A stretch of 5,860 bases of DNA from Acinetobacter sp. UBA6641 (GTDB lineage: Bacteria; Pseudomonadota; Gammaproteobacteria; Pseudomonadales; Moraxellaceae): the NCBI GenBank assembly GCA_002455755.1, contig DKLL01000029.1, forward strand, positions 1 to 5,860. Reading direction: 5' to 3'. Under the pieces are notes generated by a model that worked only from the letters and a program-made list of their open reading frames with translations, made no database searches and was not told the DNA's origin. Shown piece by piece: positions 1-5,860 of this stretch (its first letter is position 1; each line of letters begins with the position of its first letter). The position numbers were made by a program, and so were the translations under genes.

Positions 1-373
1 TTTCTTCGGTGCTGCACGTAATATTGAAGAAGGTGGTTCACTGACCATTATCTCTACTGCCCTGATCGAAACAGGCAGTAAGATGGATGAAGTGATCTAT
101 GAAGAATTCAAGGGTACAGGTAACCAGGAAATTACCCTGGATCGCCGTATTGCTGAAAAGCGTGTATTCCCGGCAATGAACATCAAGAAATCGGGTACGC
201 GTCGTGAAGAGCGCCTCATGTCTGAAGATAACTTACGTAAGGTCTGGATTTTGCGTAAATTATTGCACACTCAAGATGAATTGGCTGCGATGGAATTCTT
301 GCTGGATCGCATGAAAGAAACCAAAACCAATGATGATTTTTTCGATCAAATGAAGCGTAAAGCCACCAACTAA
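1..373 (+). CDS. rho: Transcription termination factor Rho, C-terminal part (5' truncated by window edge)
   Basis: This is the last 123 codons of rho, open from base 2 in frame and ending at TAA 371-373; the ATG at 83 is internal, not the start. Rho is a cytoplasmic homohexameric RNA-dependent ATPase/translocase that ends transcription of untranslated RNA. The visible part begins [17 protein letters not shown] and continues through [17 protein letters not shown], which contains the RNA-contacting R-loop (KGTGN). It then runs through [28 protein letters not shown] and the family's C-terminal signature [13 protein letters not shown]. These match the C-terminal ATPase domain of E. coli Rho nearly position by position, and the C-terminus falls where it does in E. 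coli. The N-terminal RNA-binding domain, Walker A/B motifs and Q-loop lie outside the window. No frameshift is seen. A hairpin terminator follows after 23 bases, so rho is probably the last gene of its transcript. Confidence 0.97.
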   Translation, partial: FFGAARNIEEGGSLTIISTALIETGSKMDEVIYEEFKGTGNQEITLDRRIAEKRVFPAMNIKKSGTRREERLMSEDNLRKVWILRKLLHTQDELAAMEFLLDRMKETKTNDDFFDQMKRKATN

Positions 374-396
374 GCTGGTTGTTATTCTTTTTTTAT

Positions 397-429
397 ATAA
401 CAAGGCTATCCAAAGGATAGCCTTGTTAT
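397..429 (+). terminator. Hairpin terminator after rho
   Basis: A perfect inverted repeat has 15-bp arms (397-411 and 415-429) around an AAA loop, starting 23 bases after the rho stop codon. The lower stem is AT-rich (ATAACAAGG/CCTTGTTAT), so its 3' arm plus the following TTTGG supplies only a modest U-rich tail. A run of seven Ts lies before the hairpin (388-394) rather than after it. Position and stem strength support termination of rho transcripts, though it is less canonical than the two terminators further right. Confidence 0.75.
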
Positions 430-616
430 TTGGTTGACTTGGCTTACATAAAGCTACAATTGCTCATTTTCTATGTAAACTTAATATACGAGTCAATATT
501 CTTTTCAAACCTTAAATTTAAAAAACTTTAGTTTTTAGCGAGTTATTTAGTATTTATCCAATATAAACTCTCCAATTGATTGTTATTTTCTGTTAAAAAA
601 ACGCTCGATTTTTATC

Positions 617-636
617 TTTTTTCACATTTTTTCACA
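617..636. repeat. Tandem 10-bp repeat TTTTTTCACA x2
   Basis: Two perfect head-to-tail copies of TTTTTTCACA occupy 617-626 and 627-636. Another T5 run lies at 609-613 and an A7 run at 595-601. The two T6 tracts are spaced exactly one helical turn apart, a pattern associated with intrinsically bent DNA or an UP-like element upstream of a promoter. Each copy also contains TTCACA, a partial match to a sigma-70 -35 box. Confidence 0.7.
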
Positions 637-645
637 ACCTTCTAG

Positions 646-674
646 TAGTAATTCAAAATGCGCAGTGATAGCAT
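646..674 (+). promoter_or_regulatory. Possible sigma-70 promoter for the lipoprotein gene
   Basis: An extended -10 pattern, TGA followed by TAGCAT, lies at 666-674. The base window 17 bp upstream holds only a poor -35 (TAGTAA, 646-651). The T-tract repeat at 617-636 would fall around -45 to -65, where UP elements or curved DNA act. An alternative is TTCACA (631-636) with CAAAAT (654-659). Neither is strong, so this is a tentative placement. Confidence 0.25.
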
Positions 675-794
675 ATTCGCAGACCAGTTAGACTGCCTTT
701 GCATTGTTACTGCCTAACAAATTTTAGGAAGAATAAAAGCACTCAACAGGCTAACATAGGTTATTTTTAATCTCATATTTTAGAGAGTGATGCC

Positions 795-1046
795 ATGTTA
801 TTCAAAAAAATCGCTATTGCTGCTGCAGTTGCTACTACTTTAGCTTTCGTTGGTTGTGCTAAAAAAACTGAAGAAGCTCCTGCTGCTGATGCTGCTGCAT
901 CTGAAGCTACTGTAGCTGCTTCTGAAGCTACTGCTGCTGCTTCTGCTGCTACTGTTGAAGCTTCTGCTGCTACTGAAGCTGCTGCTTCTGCTGTTGACGC
1001 TGCTGCTGCTCCAGCTTCTGAAGCTGCTGCTTCTGCTGCTAAATAA
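795..1046 (+). CDS. Small alanine-rich lipoprotein with heptad repeats
   Basis: The ORF encodes 83 residues, with ATG 795 placed seven bases after AGAGAG. Residues 1-20 form a lipoprotein signal peptide: MLFKK, a hydrophobic alanine/valine core, then LAFVGC, giving Cys21 as the predicted lipidated residue. Position -3 is Phe rather than the usual Leu, so the lipobox is slightly non-standard. Cys21 is followed by Ala, with no Asp at +2, which favours the outer membrane under E. coli sorting rules. The mature part (63 residues) is about half alanine and has no recognised domain. Residues 35-62 are four copies of a seven-residue unit, A-S-(E/A)-A-T-x-x, with a decayed fifth copy. Alanines recur at 3/4 spacing, as in an alanine-core coiled coil. 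Pro73 would interrupt a helix, and the protein ends in Lys83. Length, anchor and terminal lysine recall Braun lipoprotein/OprI, but there is no clear sequence similarity, so the function is unknown. It is transcribed alone, between a spacer and its own terminator. Confidence 0.88.
   Translation: MLFKKIAIAAAVATTLAFVGCAKKTEEAPAADAAASEATVAASEATAAASAATVEASAATEAAASAVDAAAAPASEAAASAAK
897..980 (+). repeat. Four 21-bp coding repeats (seven residues each)
   Basis: Units start at 897, 918, 939 and 960 and read ASEATVA, ASEATAA, ASAATVE and ASAATEA. The following block at 981-1001 (AASAVDA) is a degenerate fifth unit. Codons are mostly GCT, TCT, ACT and GAA, so the DNA copies are nearly identical and could gain or lose units by slippage without breaking the frame. 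Confidence 0.85.
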
Positions 1047-1065
1047 TCTTTACGATTATTCAGTG

Positions 1066-1095
1066 AAAAAAGAGAGCCTTATGGCTCTCTTTTTT
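1066..1095 (+). terminator. Rho-independent terminator after the lipoprotein gene
   Basis: The GC-richer stem GAGAGCC (1072-1078) pairs with GGCTCTC (1083-1089) across a TTAT loop. It is flanked by A6 (1066-1071) and followed by T6 (1090-1095), about 20 bases after the TAA. The A-run before and T-run after would also allow it to stop - strand transcription that escapes the ihfA terminator. The 108 bases between this and the ihfA terminator (1096-1203) hold nothing recognisable. Confidence 0.9.
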
Positions 1096-1203
1096 ATGAC
1101 CTAAATAAAGTTCAAGCAAATAAGAATGCGTGAAACGATCTAATCTACAAACACCACAGTTCCGTGCTGTTTGAAATAAAAAATCCTCTTAAACACTGAA
1201 AAC

Positions 1204-1230
1204 AAAAAAAAGCAGATCAATCGATCTGCT
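1204..1230 (-). terminator. Rho-independent terminator overlapping the ihfA stop codon
   Basis: Read on the - strand, AGCAGATC (1230-1223), a GATT loop (1222-1219) and GATCTGCT (1218-1211) form an 8-bp hairpin followed at once by seven Ts (1210-1204). The ihfA stop codon TGA is at 1219-1217, so the 5' arm lies in the last codons of ihfA and the stop straddles the loop and 3' arm. It ends the pheS-pheT-ihfA transcript. Confidence 0.9.
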
Positions 1231-1513
1231 CATTTCCTACGCGCTGACGGAATTTCTGTCCTGCGCGGAATGTGACTACACGGCGTGCGGAAATTGGAAT
1301 TTCTTCACCGGTTTTCGGATTTCGACCTGGACGTTGACGTTTATCACGCAACTCAAAGTTTCCAAAACCCGAAAGTTTGACTTGTTCACCTGAGATGAGC
1401 GCTTGGCTAATCTCATCAAAAAACAACTCGACCATTTGTTTTGCTTCACGACGGTTTAAACTCGTGAGCTCACTTAAATGATCAGCCATTTCTGCTTTTG
1501 TTAATGCTGTCAT
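1217..1513 (-). CDS. ihfA: Integration host factor subunit alpha
   Basis: The product is 98 residues, against 99 in E. coli IHF-alpha. IHF is an alpha-beta heterodimer that binds the DNA minor groove at specific sites and bends it sharply, serving promoters, replication and recombination in the nucleoid. The N-terminal helices ([27 protein letters not shown], about residues 3-40) form the dimer body, followed by the strand [15 protein letters not shown] (42-56). The DNA-binding arm carries [12 protein letters not shown] (63-74), with Pro66 matching the proline that intercalates between base pairs. [13 protein letters not shown] (77-89) completes the fold. The alpha assignment over beta or HU rests on close identity to E. 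coli IHF-alpha in the KLSGFGNF and [10 protein letters not shown] segments. Its ATG overlaps the pheT stop as ATGA, with GAGGG (1522-1518) inside the pheT end as ribosome binding site, so translation is probably coupled. It shares the pheST transcript. Confidence 0.97.
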   Translation of the reverse strand: MTALTKAEMADHLSELTSLNRREAKQMVELFFDEISQALISGEQVKLSGFGNFELRDKRQRPGRNPKTGEEIPISARRVVTFRAGQKFRQRVGNEQID

Positions 1514-3891
1514 GAAGCCCTCAATGTCGCCTGGTAAGTGTTTTGCAACACTTCGATTATTTGATCCATACCCATTTTAATTTCGGCATCTTCAAGTGTA
1601 CGTGATGGATGCTGCCATAGAAGTGCAAATGCCAGTGAGCGTTTACCCTTTTCAACACCTTGACCAGTGTACACATCGAACAACCAAGTCGAGTCTAACA
1701 ACTCTCCACCCGTTTTTCCGATAAGTTGCTGAATTTCACTAACATTAATCTTATCATTAATTAAAAGCGCAATATCACGTCTAACCGATGGAAAACGTGA
1801 TAATTCTGTAAAATTAGATACATAAGTTTGCAAAACAGCCTGCTGGTCCAGTTCCGCGACCCAAGTCAGTCCCAAATCCAGCTCATCTTCCAGAGAGGGA
1901 TGTAGACGACCAAGATAACCTACTGATTTTCCATCTACTAGAATTTCAGCAGATTGGCCAGGATGTAACCAGCTACGTTCAGAACGAACATATTCAACTT
2001 TCACGCGTCCTGCCGCCAAAATCTCTTCAATTTCACCTTTTAAGTCAAAGAAATCCATCGGCTGTGCTTTACCATGCCAGGATTCAGCGGTTTTAGCACC
2101 GACTGCAATTAAGGCCAAAGTCGGGATCTGTTTTAAGTCATGGATGCTTTCTGCATCTTGATAGTCAAAACGCAAACCCAGCTCAAAGAAACGTACACGG
2201 CTTTGCTGACGGTTGATATTGTACTGTACACATGGAATCAAGCTAGATAACAGCGTCGAACGCATTGCAGCCAAATCACTTGAAATTGGATTTGCCAACA
2301 TTAATGGGTTAACTGCCGGGTTCAATTGCTTTTCAAGTTTGGCATCGGCAAAACTAAAGCTGATTGCTTCCTGATAACCTAAAGTCACCAGGGTTTGACG
2401 CAGTTGAGGCAATTCAAACTGGTCTTGATGTTTTGCCAGTTTTACATCAATTACTGGCAAGCTGATTTGAATATTGTCATAGCCTTGAATACGGACAACT
2501 TCTTCAATCAGGTCTTGATAAATGGCCATGTCATAACGGTGTGAAGGAGGAACCACGCTCCACTCGCCTGGCGCTTTTACAGTGACTACACAACCTAAAC
2601 GCTGCAAGGCATCGGTAATAAAGTCAGATTCAACCGTATAGCCGAGCAATTGATCGACTTGAGCCTGATTCAGTTCAATCGCATCACGTTTTGGCAGTAG
2701 CTCAGCTTTTTCTGCAACCGTAATTGGACCAAACTCACCACCTGCGAGTTCCGCAATCAATTGTGATGCACGGTGCATGGCCATCAATGGCAATTCAAAA
2801 TCGACACCCCGCTCATTTATCTGAGAAGCATCGGTATGTAAACCAAAACTACGTGCGCGACCGGCAATATGTAGTGGCGCGAAGAAAGCAGATTCCAGGA
2901 AAATTTCCGTGGTTTCATCGCTGACTGCCGAAGACAAGCCGCCCATGATGCCGGCAATTGCTAATGCTTTTTTATCATCTGCAATCACCATGACGTTATC
3001 TTGCAGCTCAACTTCCTGCTCATTCAACAGCACAAGTTTTTCGCCCGCAGTAGCTTGACGAACGTGCACAGAACCTTGAATCTTGCCACCGTCAAATGCA
3101 TGTAGCGGTTGGCCCAGTTCCATCAGGACGTAGTTGGTAATATCGACCAGGATACTGTGCTGGCGGATACCAGAACGAGCAAGTGCACGCTCCATCCATA
3201 CCGGTGTCGCAGCTTTGGTATTGACGTTTTTAATGACACGACCTAGATAACGCGGGCAACCTTCAGTCGATACAACCACTCGCTTTTCATCAGCGATCGT
3301 TGCAGCCACTTCCTTGATTTCAGGCGCAGTGACTTGAAGTTGATTGATTACCCCAATTTCACGGGCAATACCACGGATACTGAAACAGTCACCACGGTTT
3401 GGCGTGATACTGATATCAATAACGTTGTCATCAAGTTCCAGGTATTCACGAATGTTGATACCAACAGGTGCGTCGCCTGGAAGCTCTAACAGGCCATCGA
3501 TCTTATCTTCAAGGTCAATTTCAGACGCACCGCAAAGCATGCCTTGTGATTCGATACCACGCAGCTTGCCTTTCTTGATTTTAAAGTCGCCCGGAAGTAC
3601 TGCACCAATGGTGGCTACCGGTGCTTTCATGCCGGCACGTACATTTGGTGCACCGCACACAATCTGTAATGGCTCACCAGAACCAATGTTCACTGTGGTT
3701 ACACGTAAACGGTCTGCATCAGGATGCTGTTCTACAGTCAGAACTTCACCAACTACCACACCTGTAAATGGTTTAGCCGCTGGAGCCAACTCATCCACTT
3801 CTAAACCTAGCATGGTGAGTTGGTCAGATAGTTTTTCACTATCAATAGCCGGGTTTACCCATGTGCGTAACCAATTTTCGCTAATTTTCAT
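1510..3891 (-). CDS. pheT: Phenylalanine--tRNA ligase beta subunit
   Basis: The product is 793 residues (E. coli 795) and appears full length and unbroken. PheT pairs with PheS in the cytoplasmic (alpha-beta)2 enzyme that attaches phenylalanine to tRNA-Phe; the beta subunit binds tRNA and carries the editing site for mischarged tyrosine. Visible domains, with approximate limits: an N-terminal tRNA-binding OB fold at 39-148 (HPDADRLRV 56-64, [11 protein letters not shown] 77-87, GMLCGASE 117-124); the B3/B4 editing region at about 211-380 (GQPLHAFD 260-267, IAGIMGG 312-318); the B5 domain at 400-475; the catalytic-like core at about 480-690 ([24 protein letters not shown]); and the C-terminal anticodon-binding FDX-ACB domain at 699-793 ([21 protein letters not shown]). 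The start is supported by AAGGAA at 3906-3901, nine bases upstream. One oddity is [13 protein letters not shown] (352-364), where other PheT proteins usually have an R-F/Y pair in place of Ile358-Asn359. Upstream, 152 bases separate it from pheS; downstream it overlaps ihfA. Confidence 0.98.
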   Translation of the reverse strand: MKISENWLRTWVNPAIDSEKLSDQLTMLGLEVDELAPAAKPFTGVVVGEVLTVEQHPDADRLRVTTVNIGSGEPLQIVCGAPNVRAGMKAPVATIGAVLPGDFKIKKGKLRGIESQGMLCGASEIDLEDKIDGLLELPGDAPVGINIREYLELDDNVIDISITPNRGDCFSIRGIAREIGVINQLQVTAPEIKEVAATIADEKRVVVSTEGCPRYLGRVIKNVNTKAATPVWMERALARSGIRQHSILVDITNYVLMELGQPLHAFDGGKIQGSVHVRQATAGEKLVLLNEQEVELQDNVMVIADDKKALAIAGIMGGLSSAVSDETTEIFLESAFFAPLHIAGRARSFGLHTDASQINERGVDFELPLMAMHRASQLIAELAGGEFGPITVAEKAELLPKRDAIELNQAQVDQLLGYTVESDFITDALQRLGCVVTVKAPGEWSVVPPSHRYDMAIYQDLIEEVVRIQGYDNIQISLPVIDVKLAKHQDQFELPQLRQTLVTLGYQEAISFSFADAKLEKQLNPAVNPLMLANPISSDLAAMRSTLLSSLIPCVQYNINRQQSRVRFFELGLRFDYQDAESIHDLKQIPTLALIAVGAKTAESWHGKAQPMDFFDLKGEIEEILAAGRVKVEYVRSERSWLHPGQSAEILVDGKSVGYLGRLHPSLEDELDLGLTWVAELDQQAVLQTYVSNFTELSRFPSVRRDIALLINDKINVSEIQQLIGKTGGELLDSTWLFDVYTGQGVEKGKRSLAFALLWQHPSRTLEDAEIKMGMDQIIEVLQNTYQATLRAS

Positions 3892-3906
3892 AAATTCAAT
3901 TTCCTT

Positions 3907-4005
3907 AATCTCCCCTAACCCCTCTTTTAAAAAGAGGGGAAAGCCACGTACTCTATTTTTGACTGTGGAAGTCCCCCTTTCTTAAAGGGGGATTTAGGGG
4001 GATTT
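3907..4005. repeat. Palindromic MITE-like element between pheS and pheT
   Basis: About 99 bp with imperfect terminal inverted repeats: the left end (3907-3922, AATCTCCCCTAACCCC) matches the inverse of the right end (3987-4005, AAATCCCCCTAAATCCCCC on the other strand). Each end holds its own palindrome: CCCCTCTTTT (3919-3928) with AAAAGAGGGG (3930-3939), and CCCCCTTT (3973-3980) with AAAGGGGG (3984-3991). The centre (3940-3972) is unpaired. It has no reading frame of its own and no clear target-site duplication. The C-run/G-run blocks stand out from the AT-rich flanks. It resembles the short palindromic intergenic repeats I recall from Acinetobacter-type genomes, but family membership is unverified. 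There is no U-run after either hairpin, so it is not a standard terminator. Its left edge abuts the pheT ribosome binding site. Confidence 0.75.
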
Positions 4006-4043
4006 CTATAAACCTTTAAATTGTTAAATCTGTATTTAAACCA

Positions 4044-5045
<1,002 letters not shown>

Positions 5046-5068
5046 TTAAAAATATAATAAAACCCCAT

Positions 5069-5098
5069 ATTCTAACAGTTTTTGAACGTATTGATGAA
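5069..5098 (-). promoter_or_regulatory. Candidate promoter for pheS-pheT-ihfA
   Basis: On the - strand, TAGAAT (5074-5069) is preceded directly by TGT, giving an extended -10. The best -35 at 18-bp spacing is TTCATC (5098-5093), a weak match. Transcription would begin near 5062, leaving a leader of about 37 nt before ATG 5024, too short for a classical attenuator. Confidence 0.5.
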
Positions 5099-5122
5099 GT
5101 TCCCTGTAGAGGAAAAATTAGA

Positions 5123-5151
5123 TTAGCATCCAGATTTATAAAAAGTATAAG
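5123..5151 (+). promoter_or_regulatory. Candidate promoter for the right-hand gene
   Basis: TTAGCA (5123-5128) and TATAAG (5146-5151) are separated by 17 bp, a reasonable sigma-70 layout. Transcription would start near 5158, about 24 nt before ATG 5182. It points away from the pheS promoter, and the two candidates do not overlap. Confidence 0.5.
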
Positions 5152-5181
5152 ATAAAGCCAATATTTATGAGATCAATAACA

Positions 5182-5860
5182 ATGGCACTCGATCAAATTT
5201 GGAAACAGCAGCTTACTTTGGTAACCTATGGCAATGAGTATCTCAGCCAAAATTTGAGTTTTACCCATTGGGTACAACATGCCATTTTTAACCAGCATAA
5301 TTTATGTTTCCGTGATCTGATGTCACAGCATTTACTCGCGCAGCATTTTCAAATCTGGCTGGAAGGTCTGAAAAAACGAGGGACTCAGCGCATCAGCCTG
5401 CATAGTTCCAGTCTGTTAAGTGATGAACAAAATCCAAATGCTAATGTCGAACTGCTTGCTATTCCGCATTTTATTGTCAGTCACGAGCAGAATAAAAAGA
5501 CCGCCTGGATTTTTGGCAAGGAATTGGCTGAATGGTATAGCGCCGAGAATGACTATGAAGCACCCAAGCCGCAGCAGGAACAGTGCCGTCAAGAAACCTT
5601 CTGGCGTTTCGAGCTGAACTCAAAACTGGCAAAACGTATTGATGCCGATCTGCAACAGCCGAATTGGGATGACATTCAGGTTTATACCAATAATGAATTA
5701 TTTGACAGCAAGTTTGCACAGGGCTTTATTGAACCTGCAAATCGCGATTATCCTTATTATGGCATCCCGAAAACTGCAATGGAAAATGCGGATGGCTCAC
5801 CATTGTTAGAGACTAAATATCTGCCTTTACTGCCAGGTGAGTATCAGGCAGATTATGCAC
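5182..5860 (+). CDS. Hypothetical protein, unrecognised (3' truncated by window edge)
   Basis: An uninterrupted frame runs from ATG 5182 to the window end, giving 226 codons and one extra base with no stop, so the C-terminus lies outside. I do not recognise the family. The protein begins MALDQIWKQQLTLVTYGNEY and is rich in Gln, Asn, His and aromatic residues. It shows no signal peptide, membrane segment or obvious nucleotide-binding motif, so it is probably cytoplasmic. Local patterns include FTHWVQHAIFNQHN (27-40), FQIWLEGLKKRG (56-67), KKTAWIFGKELAEWY (105-119) and RDYPYYGIPKTAM (188-200). The start at 5182 is preferred over the in-frame ATG at 5167 (adding MRSIT) because TGAGA (5168-5172) sits nine bases upstream and the predicted transcript begins near 5158. 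Composition and codon use resemble the neighbouring genes. Competing frames in this stretch are short and unlike known proteins. Confidence 0.85.
   Translation, partial: MALDQIWKQQLTLVTYGNEYLSQNLSFTHWVQHAIFNQHNLCFRDLMSQHLLAQHFQIWLEGLKKRGTQRISLHSSSLLSDEQNPNANVELLAIPHFIVSHEQNKKTAWIFGKELAEWYSAENDYEAPKPQQEQCRQETFWRFELNSKLAKRIDADLQQPNWDDIQVYTNNELFDSKFAQGFIEPANRDYPYYGIPKTAMENADGSPLLETKYLPLLPGEYQADYA

Larger units (their letters stand above)
430..794. other. AT-rich spacer between rho and the lipoprotein gene
   Basis: This stretch of about 365 bases has no convincing reading frame in either direction and no recognisable tRNA or known RNA. It is strongly AT-rich, with A/T tracts between 595 and 636 and a weak stem (GTTAG 687-691 with CTAAC 714-718). 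The lipoprotein promoter should lie here. The ribosome binding site for that gene is AGAGAG at 782-787, seven bases before its ATG. If the promoter is near 646-674, the leader would be about 115 nt. A small RNA cannot be excluded by eye. Confidence 0.6.

Noticed and set aside
687..718. Stem GTTAG/CTAAC as a small RNA or riboswitch
   Set aside because: Five base pairs with a long loop is too weak, and no known RNA family features are visible.
1139..1176. Small imperfect palindrome (ACAG...CTGT) in the convergent spacer
   Set aside because: Only four-base arms, expected by chance.
2724..2924. 66-residue + strand frame inside pheT
   Set aside because: Antisense shadow of pheT, with no recognisable protein features.
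3344..3985. 213-residue + strand open frame
   Set aside because: It lies almost entirely opposite the well-conserved pheT start and runs into the palindromic element. Its Ser/Pro-rich translation is typical of a complement-strand shadow, and it has no clear ribosome binding site.
3919..3991. Palindromes between pheS and pheT as a classical terminator
   Set aside because: Neither hairpin is followed by a T-run on the - strand, and pheT needs transcription through this point.
5420..5719. Short frames on both strands (5420-5617 + and 5477-5719 -)
   Set aside because: They fall inside the longer uninterrupted frame from 5182, whose length and composition are much more gene-like.

Overview
The window looks like chromosomal DNA of a gammaproteobacterium, most likely Acinetobacter or a close relative in the Moraxellaceae. 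This rests on how closely the Rho, IHF-alpha, PheT and PheS proteins match what I remember of Acinetobacter sequences, on the AT-rich spacers, and on the gene order. No database search was run.

Layout, left to right. (1) The 3' end of rho (transcription termination factor) on the + strand, followed by a hairpin terminator. (2) An AT-rich spacer of about 365 bp with T-tract repeats and a possible promoter. (3) A + strand gene for an 83-residue, alanine-rich lipoprotein built from seven-residue repeats, with its own strong terminator. (4) Facing it on the - strand, the operon pheS-pheT-ihfA, read from right to left. It encodes both subunits of phenylalanyl-tRNA synthetase and the alpha subunit of integration host factor. 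pheT and ihfA overlap by 4 bp (ATGA), and the ihfA terminator overlaps the ihfA stop codon. The pheS-pheT gap holds a palindromic repeat element of about 99 bp. (5) Past a divergent promoter region, the 5' part of an unrecognised + strand gene runs off the right edge.

Most of the window is conserved core genome. PheS and PheT form the (alpha-beta)2 enzyme that charges tRNA-Phe. IHF-alpha pairs with IHF-beta, encoded elsewhere, to bend DNA. Linking pheST to ihfA is the arrangement known from E. coli (pheST-ihfA/himA), but I see no phenylalanine-rich leader peptide of the E. coli pheM type. I found no transposase, CRISPR array, tRNA or rRNA, and no evidence for a wholly new multi-gene system. 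The items most worth a second look are the heptad-repeat lipoprotein, the palindromic element inside an essential operon, an unusual substitution in a conserved PheT motif, and the unidentified gene at the right edge.
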